In this document: one piece after another, positions 1 to 8,071 of the stretch
How positions within the stretch are numbered: position 1 is the stretch's first letter
Layout: each line of letters opens with the position of its first letter
NCBI GenBank assembly: GCA_017480425.1
Contig: JAFVAR010000018.1
Coordinates: forward strand, 38,175 to 102,174
Reading direction: 5' to 3'
Source: a bacterium
GTDB lineage: Bacteria; Cyanobacteriota; Vampirovibrionia; Gastranaerophilales; Gastranaerophilaceae
DNA length: 64,000 nucleotides
Position numbers and translations under genes: made by a program
Notes under the pieces: model-generated
The model's input: the letters and a program-made list of their open reading frames with translations, nothing else
Database searches by the model: none
What the model was told of the DNA's origin: nothing

Positions 1-1
1 A

Positions 2-574
2 AATCCTGTCAGTCCTTATGGTTCATCAAAACTAATGGTAGAGATGATAATGAATGATTACGATAAGGCATACGGATTAAAATCAATTAAACTCAGATAT
101 TTTAATGTCGCGGGGTGTGATAAGGATTGCCGAGTCGGAGAATGGCATGAACCGGAGACTCACTTGATTCCGAATATTATTAAATCCACTTTTGGAGAAG
201 GTAAAACGTTTAAGATATTCGGAGATGATTATAACACACCTGACGGCACGTGTATTAGAGATTATGTTAATGTAGAGGATTTAGCCGAAGCTCACAGACT
301 TGCTTTAGAATATTTGGAAAAAGAAAATAAATCTAATGTATTTAATTTAGGAACAGAAAAAGGCGACAGTGTAAAAAACGTTTTTGATGTTTGTGAAAAA
401 GTTTTGAACCAAAAAATTCCTGTAGAAGTTGTGTCCAGAAGGGATGGTGATGCAGAAGCTTTGTATGCAAATGCGAATAAGGTTAAAACTGTTTTGGGAT
501 GGAAACCTCAAAGAACAATAGAAGACAGTATCAAAACGGCATACAGGTGGGAAGAAAAGATGGAGACTAAATAA
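2..574 (+). CDS. galE: UDP-glucose 4-epimerase, 3' part (cut by window edge)
   Basis: C-terminal 190 residues of an extended short-chain dehydrogenase that interconverts UDP-glucose and UDP-galactose with NAD. The reading frame is open from base 2 and begins just before the catalytic YGSSK motif (YxxxK). It continues through LRYFNVAG, the substrate-loop region GDDYNTPDGTCIRDYV and the terminal LGWKPQ motif, all typical of GalE. The upstream half lies outside the window. Only 1 nt separates its TAA from the next gene, so it is probably part of the polysaccharide operon and supplies UDP-galactose for it. Confidence 0.93.
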   Translation, partial: NPVSPYGSSKLMVEMIMNDYDKAYGLKSIKLRYFNVAGCDKDCRVGEWHEPETHLIPNIIKSTFGEGKTFKIFGDDYNTPDGTCIRDYVNVEDLAEAHRLALEYLEKENKSNVFNLGTEKGDSVKNVFDVCEKVLNQKIPVEVVSRRDGDAEALYANANKVKTVLGWKPQRTIEDSIKTAYRWEEKMETK

Positions 575-575
575 A

Positions 576-2453
576 GTGGCAAAGGTTTCGGTAATAATAC
601 CCGTATATAATGCGGAAAAAACATTGGAAAGATGCTTGGATGCTTTAATAAATCAAACATTCAGTGATTTTGAAGTTATTTGTGTAAACGACGGTTCTAA
701 AGATAATTCTTGGGAAGTTTTGGAAAAATACAGCAATAAGGATTCAAGAATAAAAGCTTTTAATCTGGAAAACCACGGTGTTGCATACACAAGGAATTTT
801 GCAATTTCAAAAATGAGCGGAAAGTATTTGATGTTCTGTGATGCGGATGACTGGTATGAGCCTTCTATGATTGAAGAAATGGTTAATACCATAGAAGAGC
901 GGAATGTTGATGTTGTAATGTGTGATGCTAATGTTATTGACATTGCAAATGGCGAAATTCAAAAAGAAGGCGATAAAAAATATGTTGGCATTAATTTATT
1001 AGGAGATTATAACTTAAATACCGAAATAGTTGAAAAAATTAATGTAGTTTTATGGAATAAAATATTTAAAAAAGAGTTAATAGATAAATATAAAATCAAT
1101 TATCCTAATAAATATGAACATGACGATATGGGTTTTGTTTATATGTATTTAGCTATTGCAAAAACATATTTTGGATTAAATAAAAAGCTTTATAATTATA
1201 TTATCGGCAATGAAAAGTCCATTATGGGAAAAAATCTTACAAGTACAAATTATGGTAAAGAGTTTGATTTTATTTATGCTTTTAAATTTGTTTTTGATTT
1301 TATACAAAAACTTGAAAAACCGGAATATGATTATTTTATTAAAAAAAGATTTAGGGATTATTTCCTTCATTATATACAATTTTTAAATAATAAGCAGCAA
1401 AAAGAAGCCTTATCTATAATCCAAAAATATATTTTGGAATCAGGATATTTTAAAGATAATAATCCTAAAGAAATAGAGTATATAAAAGAAGCAAAAAACG
1501 TAAAACGATGTAAAGAATTGCTAAAATATGGTAAGTTGAATCCGCTTGAAAAAATTTTTTCTGTAAAAAATAACGGTAACAAAAAAGTTATACGTTTATT
1601 TGGCTTAAAGTTAAAAATCAAAAGAAAACAATTTTGTAAAAGTACAAAAATCTTTATTGTATATCATAAGCCTTATGCATTATTTAGGAATGATATTTGC
1701 ACTCCGATTAATGCAGGTCGTTATAATGTGAACGATATTAATAATCATTATTTAACAGAAGAAGAAAAACAATGGATGAAGAAGAGTACAATAGGTGATG
1801 ATTCTGGGGAAAACATATCAGAATTAAATAAGTTTTTAAGTGAATATACTGCAATTTATTGGGTATGGAAAAATTATGAAAAAATAGGAAATCCTGACAC
1901 AATAGGCTTTATGCATTATAGAACCCTCTTTATGCTGCACAGATATCCGCAATATGATGATAATTATTTGGATAGTTGCGGTTATAAAGAAGGTTATATA
2001 TGTTATTTGATGTATATATACAGAGCAATTACGGGTGGTTGGGTGCGTAATATAAAATCTCAATATGAATGCTATAAAGGTGTTCCAGGTGGGCATAATA
2101 TCATATTTTATGATGCGCTTTTGGATATATTTAAAACAAAATTCAAAAAGGATTATAAAAGTTTTTATAAATGGAGTATGACACCTAACAAAGGCGGTCC
2201 GTTTAAAAATATGTTTATTATGCGTAAAGAAGACTTTTTTAAGTTATGTGAGTGGATTTTTCCGATTTTATTTGAACTTCTGGATAAATTTAAGAATTAT
2301 GCATATCAGGATGGTTCTGAAAAGCGTAACTTTGCTTGGCTGACAGAACTTTTAACTGCATATTGGATTGATAAAAATATTGGTCAAAAGAATTGTCATG
2401 AAACCTCAGCTTTTCGCCCGATTGCGGAAAGTAGAGAGTTAGTTGAGGTGTAG
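576..2453 (+). CDS. Two-domain glycosyltransferase: GT2 plus DUF4422
   Basis: A 625-residue cytoplasmic or membrane-associated glycosyltransferase. Residues 1 to about 230 are a GT-A family 2 domain, with SVIIPVYN at the start and the metal-binding DADDW at about 89. Residues from about 354 (FIVYHKPY) match DUF4422, a capsule-type glycosyltransferase domain, including a GDDSGENIS-like stretch and the HYR motif near 447. A linker around 340 carries the KKVIRLFGLKLKIK pattern seen in lipopolysaccharide glycosyltransferases. Translation appears to start at GTG, with GGAG upstream inside the end of galE. Acceptor sugar cannot be deduced. Confidence 0.85.
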   Translation: MAKVSVIIPVYNAEKTLERCLDALINQTFSDFEVICVNDGSKDNSWEVLEKYSNKDSRIKAFNLENHGVAYTRNFAISKMSGKYLMFCDADDWYEPSMIEEMVNTIEERNVDVVMCDANVIDIANGEIQKEGDKKYVGINLLGDYNLNTEIVEKINVVLWNKIFKKELIDKYKINYPNKYEHDDMGFVYMYLAIAKTYFGLNKKLYNYIIGNEKSIMGKNLTSTNYGKEFDFIYAFKFVFDFIQKLEKPEYDYFIKKRFRDYFLHYIQFLNNKQQKEALSIIQKYILESGYFKDNNPKEIEYIKEAKNVKRCKELLKYGKLNPLEKIFSVKNNGNKKVIRLFGLKLKIKRKQFCKSTKIFIVYHKPYALFRNDICTPINAGRYNVNDINNHYLTEEEKQWMKKSTIGDDSGENISELNKFLSEYTAIYWVWKNYEKIGNPDTIGFMHYRTLFMLHRYPQYDDNYLDSCGYKEGYICYLMYIYRAITGGWVRNIKSQYECYKGVPGGHNIIFYDALLDIFKTKFKKDYKSFYKWSMTPNKGGPFKNMFIMRKEDFFKLCEWIFPILFELLDKFKNYAYQDGSEKRNFAWLTELLTAYWIDKNIGQKNCHETSAFRPIAESRELVEV

Positions 2454-2454
2454 T

Positions 2455-2716
2455 TTGTCAAGTTCCGTTTCAGAAGAAAAAAATAAAACTGTTATAAAGT
2501 CATATTTTCAAGGAAGTTCGATTCCTGTCATTTTTGGGTGTGACGGAAATTATGTACATTGTCTTAGTGTTGCAATTATGTACAAGAATTAATAAACCAA
2601 AAATAAGAAAGTTAAAATGTTTTTTACAAAATATATTTTCAGCAGTAAACAAAACAGAAAGTAATAAAAAATATAAAGTAATAACTATACTAGGATTTAA
2701 AATAAAATTTGTATAA
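2455..2716 (+). pseudogene. Decayed GT8-type glycosyltransferase remnant
   Basis: Two short frames lie between intact glycosyltransferase genes. The first (TTG 2455 to TAA about 2592) contains IPVIFGCDGNYVHCLSVAI, which looks like the N-terminus of a family 8 glycosyltransferase. The second (2534-2716, another frame) ends in KYKVITILGFKIKF, like the C-terminal tail of such enzymes and like the linker in the preceding gene. The middle, including the DxD motif, is missing. This fits a large internal deletion with a frame change. Homology is judged by eye. Confidence 0.6.
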
Positions 2717-2796
2717 GATAGTAAATAAAAAGAATGGAAAAAGAGAAATTTAATAACAGTTTAGGTTAAAAGTTTCTAAAATGAGAAAGTGTATAT

Positions 2797-3864
2797 ATGA
2801 ATATTGATAAAAAAAATGCATTGTTACTTATGGCAGTTACAGGAAATTATTTATTTTCTGCAGCGAATGTGTTGCTTGGTATAAAAAAATATTCGCCAAA
2901 TATGTTCGACCATATTGTTATATATACGGATAAACAGGCCAAAGAGTGTGACAAGCAAGCAATCTCAAAGATTTTTGATGTTGAATTTAAGATATATGAT
3001 TTTCAGTTAGATTCTCAAAAGGACAGATTACGTTTAATTTATTATTCAAACATGACTTATGCAAGATTTGAAGCTTTTACGTATTTGAATGAGTATAAAA
3101 AAGTTTTCTGGTTAGATTCAGATTTACTTATAACGGGAGATATTTCAGGGCTTTTAAATTATGGCGATAAGTGCGGGCTTTCAATGTCGTTGGACTTGTA
3201 TCCATACCCTAAAGGACATTCAATTAGGGCATTCTTTGTAAACCCTGTTCCTGACTATGATATGAGTGCTACTGCTTATGCAACAGGTATTATCATATTT
3301 TCAGACAAATTACCTAATCCTTTAGAATTAAGGGAATATTTATATAAACAAACCAATAAATATTCTTCATATTTAAAATATGCAGAACAAGGTATTTTGC
3401 ACATGATGGCTCAAGATTACAATATTGAAATTGAAGAATTTCCTAAGACAATATATCATGAATTTGTCGGTGATAACTATAAAGATGCAAAAATAACACA
3501 CCTCCTTGGTACATCAAAGCCATGGCAGCAATATGAATTTGGAGCATTTGATGAATGGTATGAAAATCATATAGAGTGGATTAATCTTGGTGGTAGTGAA
3601 TGTGAAATTTTTGAAAATTTGCTTTGTAGTGTTTCTTATAGAGAAGTATTTCACGGTAAAACACGTTACCAGAATATAATGCAAAAAGTGCTCTTTAGTT
3701 GTCATAATTTATCAAAGTTAAAAAGGCAGTTTTTAAAATATAGAATCTTGTCTAATTTTAAATTTTTACCAAAGCATGAGTGTTATGTCAAACGTAAAAA
3801 ATTGATAAATACAAAAATAAGTATAGTTAAGAATTATTTAAAATCAGAGGAGAAATATGACTAA
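2797..3864 (+). CDS. Family 8 glycosyltransferase
   Basis: 355-residue GT-A retaining glycosyltransferase. The metal-binding DSD is at about 107-109 in FWLDSDLLI. The C-terminal HLLGTSKPW (about 235-243) is the family HxxGxxKPW motif that closes over the nucleotide sugar. The family includes LPS galactosyl- and glucosyltransferases and glycogenin; exact donor and acceptor are unknown. The 3' end overlaps the next start by 8 nt, which suggests translational coupling with the UDP-xylose synthase gene. The preceding 340 nt hold a decayed relative, so this may be the surviving copy of a duplicated pair. Confidence 0.85.
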   Translation: MNIDKKNALLLMAVTGNYLFSAANVLLGIKKYSPNMFDHIVIYTDKQAKECDKQAISKIFDVEFKIYDFQLDSQKDRLRLIYYSNMTYARFEAFTYLNEYKKVFWLDSDLLITGDISGLLNYGDKCGLSMSLDLYPYPKGHSIRAFFVNPVPDYDMSATAYATGIIIFSDKLPNPLELREYLYKQTNKYSSYLKYAEQGILHMMAQDYNIEIEEFPKTIYHEFVGDNYKDAKITHLLGTSKPWQQYEFGAFDEWYENHIEWINLGGSECEIFENLLCSVSYREVFHGKTRYQNIMQKVLFSCHNLSKLKRQFLKYRILSNFKFLPKHECYVKRKKLINTKISIVKNYLKSEEKYD

Positions 3865-4840
3865 AACAATCTTAATAACAGGCGGAACAGGTTTTATAGG
3901 TTCAAATCTTTGTAAAAGACTTATAAAAGATGAAAATAACAGAATTATTTGTGTAGATAATAATTACACAGGTACTTTAGATAACGTAAGTGAATTATTG
4001 GATAATCCGCGTTTCAAATTCATTGAACACGATATTATTGAGCCTTTAAATATTGATGAAAAAATTGATGAAATATACAACCTTGCGTGTCCTGCGTCTC
4101 CTCCTGCTTATCAGGGAGATAAAGCCGTATTTACGACAAAAACTTGTGTATATGGTGCTGTAAATATGCTGGAGCTTGCAAGAAGAAACAATGCCAAAAT
4201 TCTTGAATCTTCTACAAGTGAAATCTATGGCGAACCTCTTGTTCATCCTCAAATTGAAACTTATAGAGGGAATGTTAATCCTATAGGAATTCGCTCATGT
4301 TATGACGAAGGCAAAAGATGCGCCGAAAGCTTGTTTTTTGACTATAACAGAATCTATGGTGTAAAGATAAAAGTTATTCGTATATTTAACACCTATGGCC
4401 CTATGATGGATCCAAATGACGGAAGGGTGGTATCCAACTTTATCTGTCAGGCGCTCAGAGGTGAAGATTTAACAATATATGGTGACGGCTCTCAAACTCG
4501 CTCATTCTGTTACGTTGATGATTTAGTTGAAGTAATTACAAGAGTGATGGCATCTGAAGATGATTTCCTTGGGCCTGTAAATACGGGAAATCCCGGAGAA
4601 TTTACAATTAAAGAACTTGCAGATTTAGTCAGAGAAAAAGTAAATCCTGAGTTAAAGGTTATATATAAACCACTTCCGTCGGATGATCCGACTCAAAGAA
4701 GACCGGATATCACGCTTGCAAAAACAAAATTCGGCTGGGAACCGAAGGTAAAATTGAGTGAAGGTTTAGATATGACAATAGAATACTTTTCAAAAAGAAT
4801 AAATAGACCAGTTAAAAATAAAGAATTACAAAGAGTATAA
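3857..4840 (+). CDS. uxs: UDP-glucuronate decarboxylase (UDP-xylose synthase)
   Basis: 327-residue extended short-chain dehydrogenase that oxidatively decarboxylates UDP-glucuronate to UDP-xylose using bound NAD. GGTGFIG (9-15) is the NAD-binding motif. NLACPASPPAYQ is diagnostic for this subgroup, ESSTSEIYG carries the active-site Ser/Thr, and the catalytic pair is Y149/K153 in SCYDEGKR. FNTYGPMMDPNDGRVVSNF is also typical. It overlaps the upstream glycosyltransferase by 8 nt and sits directly before UDP-glucose dehydrogenase, which makes its substrate. The pathway UDP-Glc to UDP-GlcA to UDP-Xyl is thus complete here, if the dehydrogenase is functional. Confidence 0.93.
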   Translation: MTKTILITGGTGFIGSNLCKRLIKDENNRIICVDNNYTGTLDNVSELLDNPRFKFIEHDIIEPLNIDEKIDEIYNLACPASPPAYQGDKAVFTTKTCVYGAVNMLELARRNNAKILESSTSEIYGEPLVHPQIETYRGNVNPIGIRSCYDEGKRCAESLFFDYNRIYGVKIKVIRIFNTYGPMMDPNDGRVVSNFICQALRGEDLTIYGDGSQTRSFCYVDDLVEVITRVMASEDDFLGPVNTGNPGEFTIKELADLVREKVNPELKVIYKPLPSDDPTQRRPDITLAKTKFGWEPKVKLSEGLDMTIEYFSKRINRPVKNKELQRV

Positions 4841-4853
4841 AGGAGAAATATAA

Positions 4854-6179
4854 ATGAAAGTTTGTGTAATCGGCACAGGATATGTAGGATTAGTTGTAGG
4901 AACCTGTCTTGCTGAAATGGGTAATGATGTTATTTGTATAGATAATAATGAAGCAAAATTAAATGATTTAAAAAGGGGAATCGTTCCTATTTATGAACCC
5001 GGTTTGGATGAACTTATTAAGGTTAATGTTTCAGAAAACAGATTGTTCTTTTCTTCGGATTTAAAAACTGCGGTCGAAAAATCTGAGATTTGCTTTATTG
5101 CAGTTGGCACTCCCCAAGGAGAAGACGGAAGCGCTGATTTAAAATATGTTTATCAAGTTGCAGAAAGTATTGGCGAATCAATTAACGGATATAAAGTTAT
5201 TGTTGATAAATCGACCGTTCCTGTCTGAACTGCCGAAAATGTTACTGCAATAATACGCAGTAAGACAAATCATCCGTTTGATGTTGTATCAAATCCGGAA
5301 TTTTTAAAACAAGGTGCTGCAGTGGACGACTTTTTAAAACCGGACAGAGTTGTAATAGGTTCAAATTCGGACAGAGCAACAAAAATTATGCAGGAGCTTT
5401 ATGCACCGTTTTTGAGAACAGGTAATCCCGTAATTATAATGGATGTTAAGTCTGCTGAAATGACAAAGTATGCTGCAAATTCATTCTTGGCGGTAAAAAT
5501 TTCTTACGCAAACGAAATTGCAAACATATGTGAAAAAGTCGGTGCAGATGCTGAGATGGTAAGAATCGGGATGTGTGCTGATAAGCGAATTGGTTCACAA
5601 TTCTTATTCCCGGGGTTGGGTTATGGCGGAAGCTGCTTCCCGAAAGACGTAAAAGCTCTTACAAAGACTGCAATTGATAACGGTTGTGATTATACAATGC
5701 TTAAGGCGGCTGATGATATCAATAAAAAACAAAGACAAATTTTTATAGACAAGATACTTTCAAGATTTGGTTCTAACCTTTTAGGAAAAACATTTGCTGT
5801 TTGGGGCTTGGCTTTTAAACCAAAAACTAATGATATGAGAGAAGCTCCCGCAATTACAATTATTAATGCATTGCTGGAGCATGGTGCAAAGATTCAGGCA
5901 TATGACCCCAAAGCATATGATTGTGCAGAATTTTATTTCGGAAACAGTATATCATATGCAAAATCTTCTTATGAAGCACTTCAAAATGCAGATGCTCTTT
6001 TGCTTTTGACTGAGTGGAACGAGTTCAGAAGACCTGATTTTGACAAGATTAAAGATATGTTAAAACAGCCTGTAATCTTTGACGGTAGAAATCAATATGA
6101 TGCAAAAAGGCTTTCTGAAAGAGGAATTGAATACGTATGCGTCGGCAGACCTACAGAAAGAGAACTTTTAACTGTATAA
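4854..6179 (+). CDS. ugd: UDP-glucose 6-dehydrogenase interrupted by an in-frame TGA
   Basis: Oxidises UDP-glucose to UDP-glucuronate with two NAD. The N-terminal Rossmann motif is GTGYVG (7-12). The catalytic cysteine lies in GYGGSCFPKD, and the bridging helix MTKYAANSFLA is intact. A TGA at 5226-5228 falls in STVPV-stop-TAENV, exactly where the family has an invariant Gly (STVPVGTAE). Apart from this the frame is intact over about 441 codons. GGA to TGA is one base change, so this could be a fresh nonsense mutation, a sequencing error or a recoded codon; no other decay is visible. It is preceded by AAGGAG and lies 13 nt after uxs. Confidence 0.88.
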
Positions 6180-6191
6180 AAAGGAAAATAA

Positions 6192-8015
6192 ATGAAACTT
6201 AATGCGACAACCGCTCAAAATTCTTTTAAATACGGATGGTTATTATCAAGAATAATGCCTTATATAAAACCGTACTGGTTTAGAATATTTTTAGGATTTG
6301 CTATCGCAATTCCACTGGGGCTTTTGGACGGCGTTACAGCTTTTGCGCTAAAACCTTATATGGATTATGTAATCGGAGGAAAAGCATTTGAATTTACACT
6401 CCTGAATCATAATTTTGTAATAACAAGCTTACAAATGTCTTATATATTGCCGATAGGTGTAATTTTATTTGCGGCATTTCAAGGTGTATTAAGATATTTA
6501 AACGGATATCTTTCAAGTTGGACGAGCGCTCATATTACTAATGACGTTAAGTTTGATTTATTTGAAAGATTAATACATATGCATCCGCAGTTTTTTGATG
6601 AAAATTCGTCAGGTATAATCATTTCACGTTATATGGGCGATCCGGGAACGGCTTCAGCAGGAATTGTTGATAATATTAAAACTATAACAACCAGTTTTTT
6701 TGGTGCTCTTGGACTTATTGCGGTTATGATATACAGTTCTTGGCAGCTTGCAATAATCGGAGTTGTGGTTCTTTGTGTTGCGTTTTTACCGGTTGCACTG
6801 ATAAGAAAGCGTATTAAAGAAGCTTCAAATAAAAATATGGTTATTGGCGGAAATATTACTACTAATATTAACGAAACATATAACGGTAACAAGGTTATGG
6901 CTGCGTATGGTTTGCAGGATAGGCAGAATAAGTATTTTCGGGAACAAGTCTGGAAGTCATATAATATCGGAATGTCTTTATACAAGCGTTCCGGTTGGAT
7001 GTCTCCGCTTATGTACTTAATTGCATCTTTTGGTATTGCAACAGTGCTGGGAGTCGGAACATACTTGATAAATTCAGGTCAGATGACAGCCGGAGCGTTT
7101 GCATCTTTTGTAACCTCTTTACTTTTGTTATATAAGCCTGTTAAAACTCTTGGAAATACACTTACGGGGATTCAAAATATATTTGTTGCAATGGGCAGAG
7201 TTTTTGAACTTTTTGATTTAAAGCCTGAAATAGTAGATTCTCCGAATGCAAGAAAACTTGAAGGTTTGAATAGTTCTATAGAATTTGACCATGTTTATTT
7301 TGAATATATTCCGAATCATTTGGTATTAAAGGATTTAACTTTATCGGTAAAAAAGAATGAAACACTTGCAATAGTCGGTAATTCCGGCGGAGGAAAATCA
7401 ACTCTTGTAAATCTTATACCGAGATTTTATGATATCAAATCAGGTTCAATAAAATTTGACGGTGTTGATATTAAAGAATATACGATTGAATCTTTAAGAA
7501 AAAATATTTCAATGGTATTTCAGGATAACTTTTTATATTCAGGTTCAATTCGTGAAAATATTATGATGGGTAATCCGAATGCTAGCGAAGAAGAACTGGA
7601 TATGGCAATTCGGTCGGCGCATTTGCAGGATATGATAAAAGAGCTTCCTGATGGGCTTGAAACGATTCTTGGAGAAAGAGGATTAACACTTTCAGGCGGT
7701 CAAAGGCAGAGAGTTGCAATTGCAAGGGCAATGCTCAGAAATTCACCTATTGTAATTTTGGATGAAGCAACATCGGCTCTGGATAATGAGTCTGAGGCAA
7801 TTGTTCAAAAAGCAATGGATAATTTAATGAAAAACAGAACAGTGTTTATTATTGCTCACAGACTTTCAACTATTAAAAATGCTGACAGAATTGCGGTAAT
7901 AAATGAAGGTGAACTTGTTGAACTCGGTACTCATGATGAATTAATGAGAATTCAGGATGGTCAATATAAAGCACTTTATGATATGCAATTTAAAAGACAG
8001 GAATTGAAAGTTTAA
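6192..8015 (+). CDS. msbA: MsbA-type ABC exporter (lipid A / glycolipid flippase)
   Basis: 607-residue half-transporter fusing a six-helix membrane domain (about 25-320) to an ATPase domain. Walker A GNSGGGKS is at about 396, the signature LSGGQRQ at about 499, Walker B VILDEATSALD at about 521, and the H-loop in IIAHRLST. Family members flip lipid-linked molecules across the inner membrane. Position at the end of the sugar-nucleotide and glycosyltransferase operon, 12 nt after ugd, suggests export of lipid A or a glycolipid made here. A peptide or drug exporter of the same family cannot be excluded. Confidence 0.85.
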   Translation: MKLNATTAQNSFKYGWLLSRIMPYIKPYWFRIFLGFAIAIPLGLLDGVTAFALKPYMDYVIGGKAFEFTLLNHNFVITSLQMSYILPIGVILFAAFQGVLRYLNGYLSSWTSAHITNDVKFDLFERLIHMHPQFFDENSSGIIISRYMGDPGTASAGIVDNIKTITTSFFGALGLIAVMIYSSWQLAIIGVVVLCVAFLPVALIRKRIKEASNKNMVIGGNITTNINETYNGNKVMAAYGLQDRQNKYFREQVWKSYNIGMSLYKRSGWMSPLMYLIASFGIATVLGVGTYLINSGQMTAGAFASFVTSLLLLYKPVKTLGNTLTGIQNIFVAMGRVFELFDLKPEIVDSPNARKLEGLNSSIEFDHVYFEYIPNHLVLKDLTLSVKKNETLAIVGNSGGGKSTLVNLIPRFYDIKSGSIKFDGVDIKEYTIESLRKNISMVFQDNFLYSGSIRENIMMGNPNASEEELDMAIRSAHLQDMIKELPDGLETILGERGLTLSGGQRQRVAIARAMLRNSPIVILDEATSALDNESEAIVQKAMDNLMKNRTVFIIAHRLSTIKNADRIAVINEGELVELGTHDELMRIQDGQYKALYDMQFKRQELKV

Positions 8016-8037
8016 TTTTTAAATATAAAACAAATAA

Positions 8038-8065
8038 TTGACCAGTTTAAAAATATTGATAAAAT
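8038..8065 (+). promoter_or_regulatory. Sigma70-type promoter for the GH35 gene
   Basis: TTGACC (8038-8043), 16 nt spacer, TAAAAT (8060-8065). The ATG at 8072 lies only 6 nt downstream of the -10 box and no Shine-Dalgarno precedes it, so the mRNA may be leaderless or nearly so. Confidence 0.5.
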
Positions 8066-8071
8066 AGTAAT

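Noticed and set aside
5229..5262. Stem ACTGC...GCAGT right after the ugd TGA as a selenocysteine (SECIS) element
   Set aside because: Only 5 bp with a loop of over 20 nt. The site is a glycine in the family and not a redox position.
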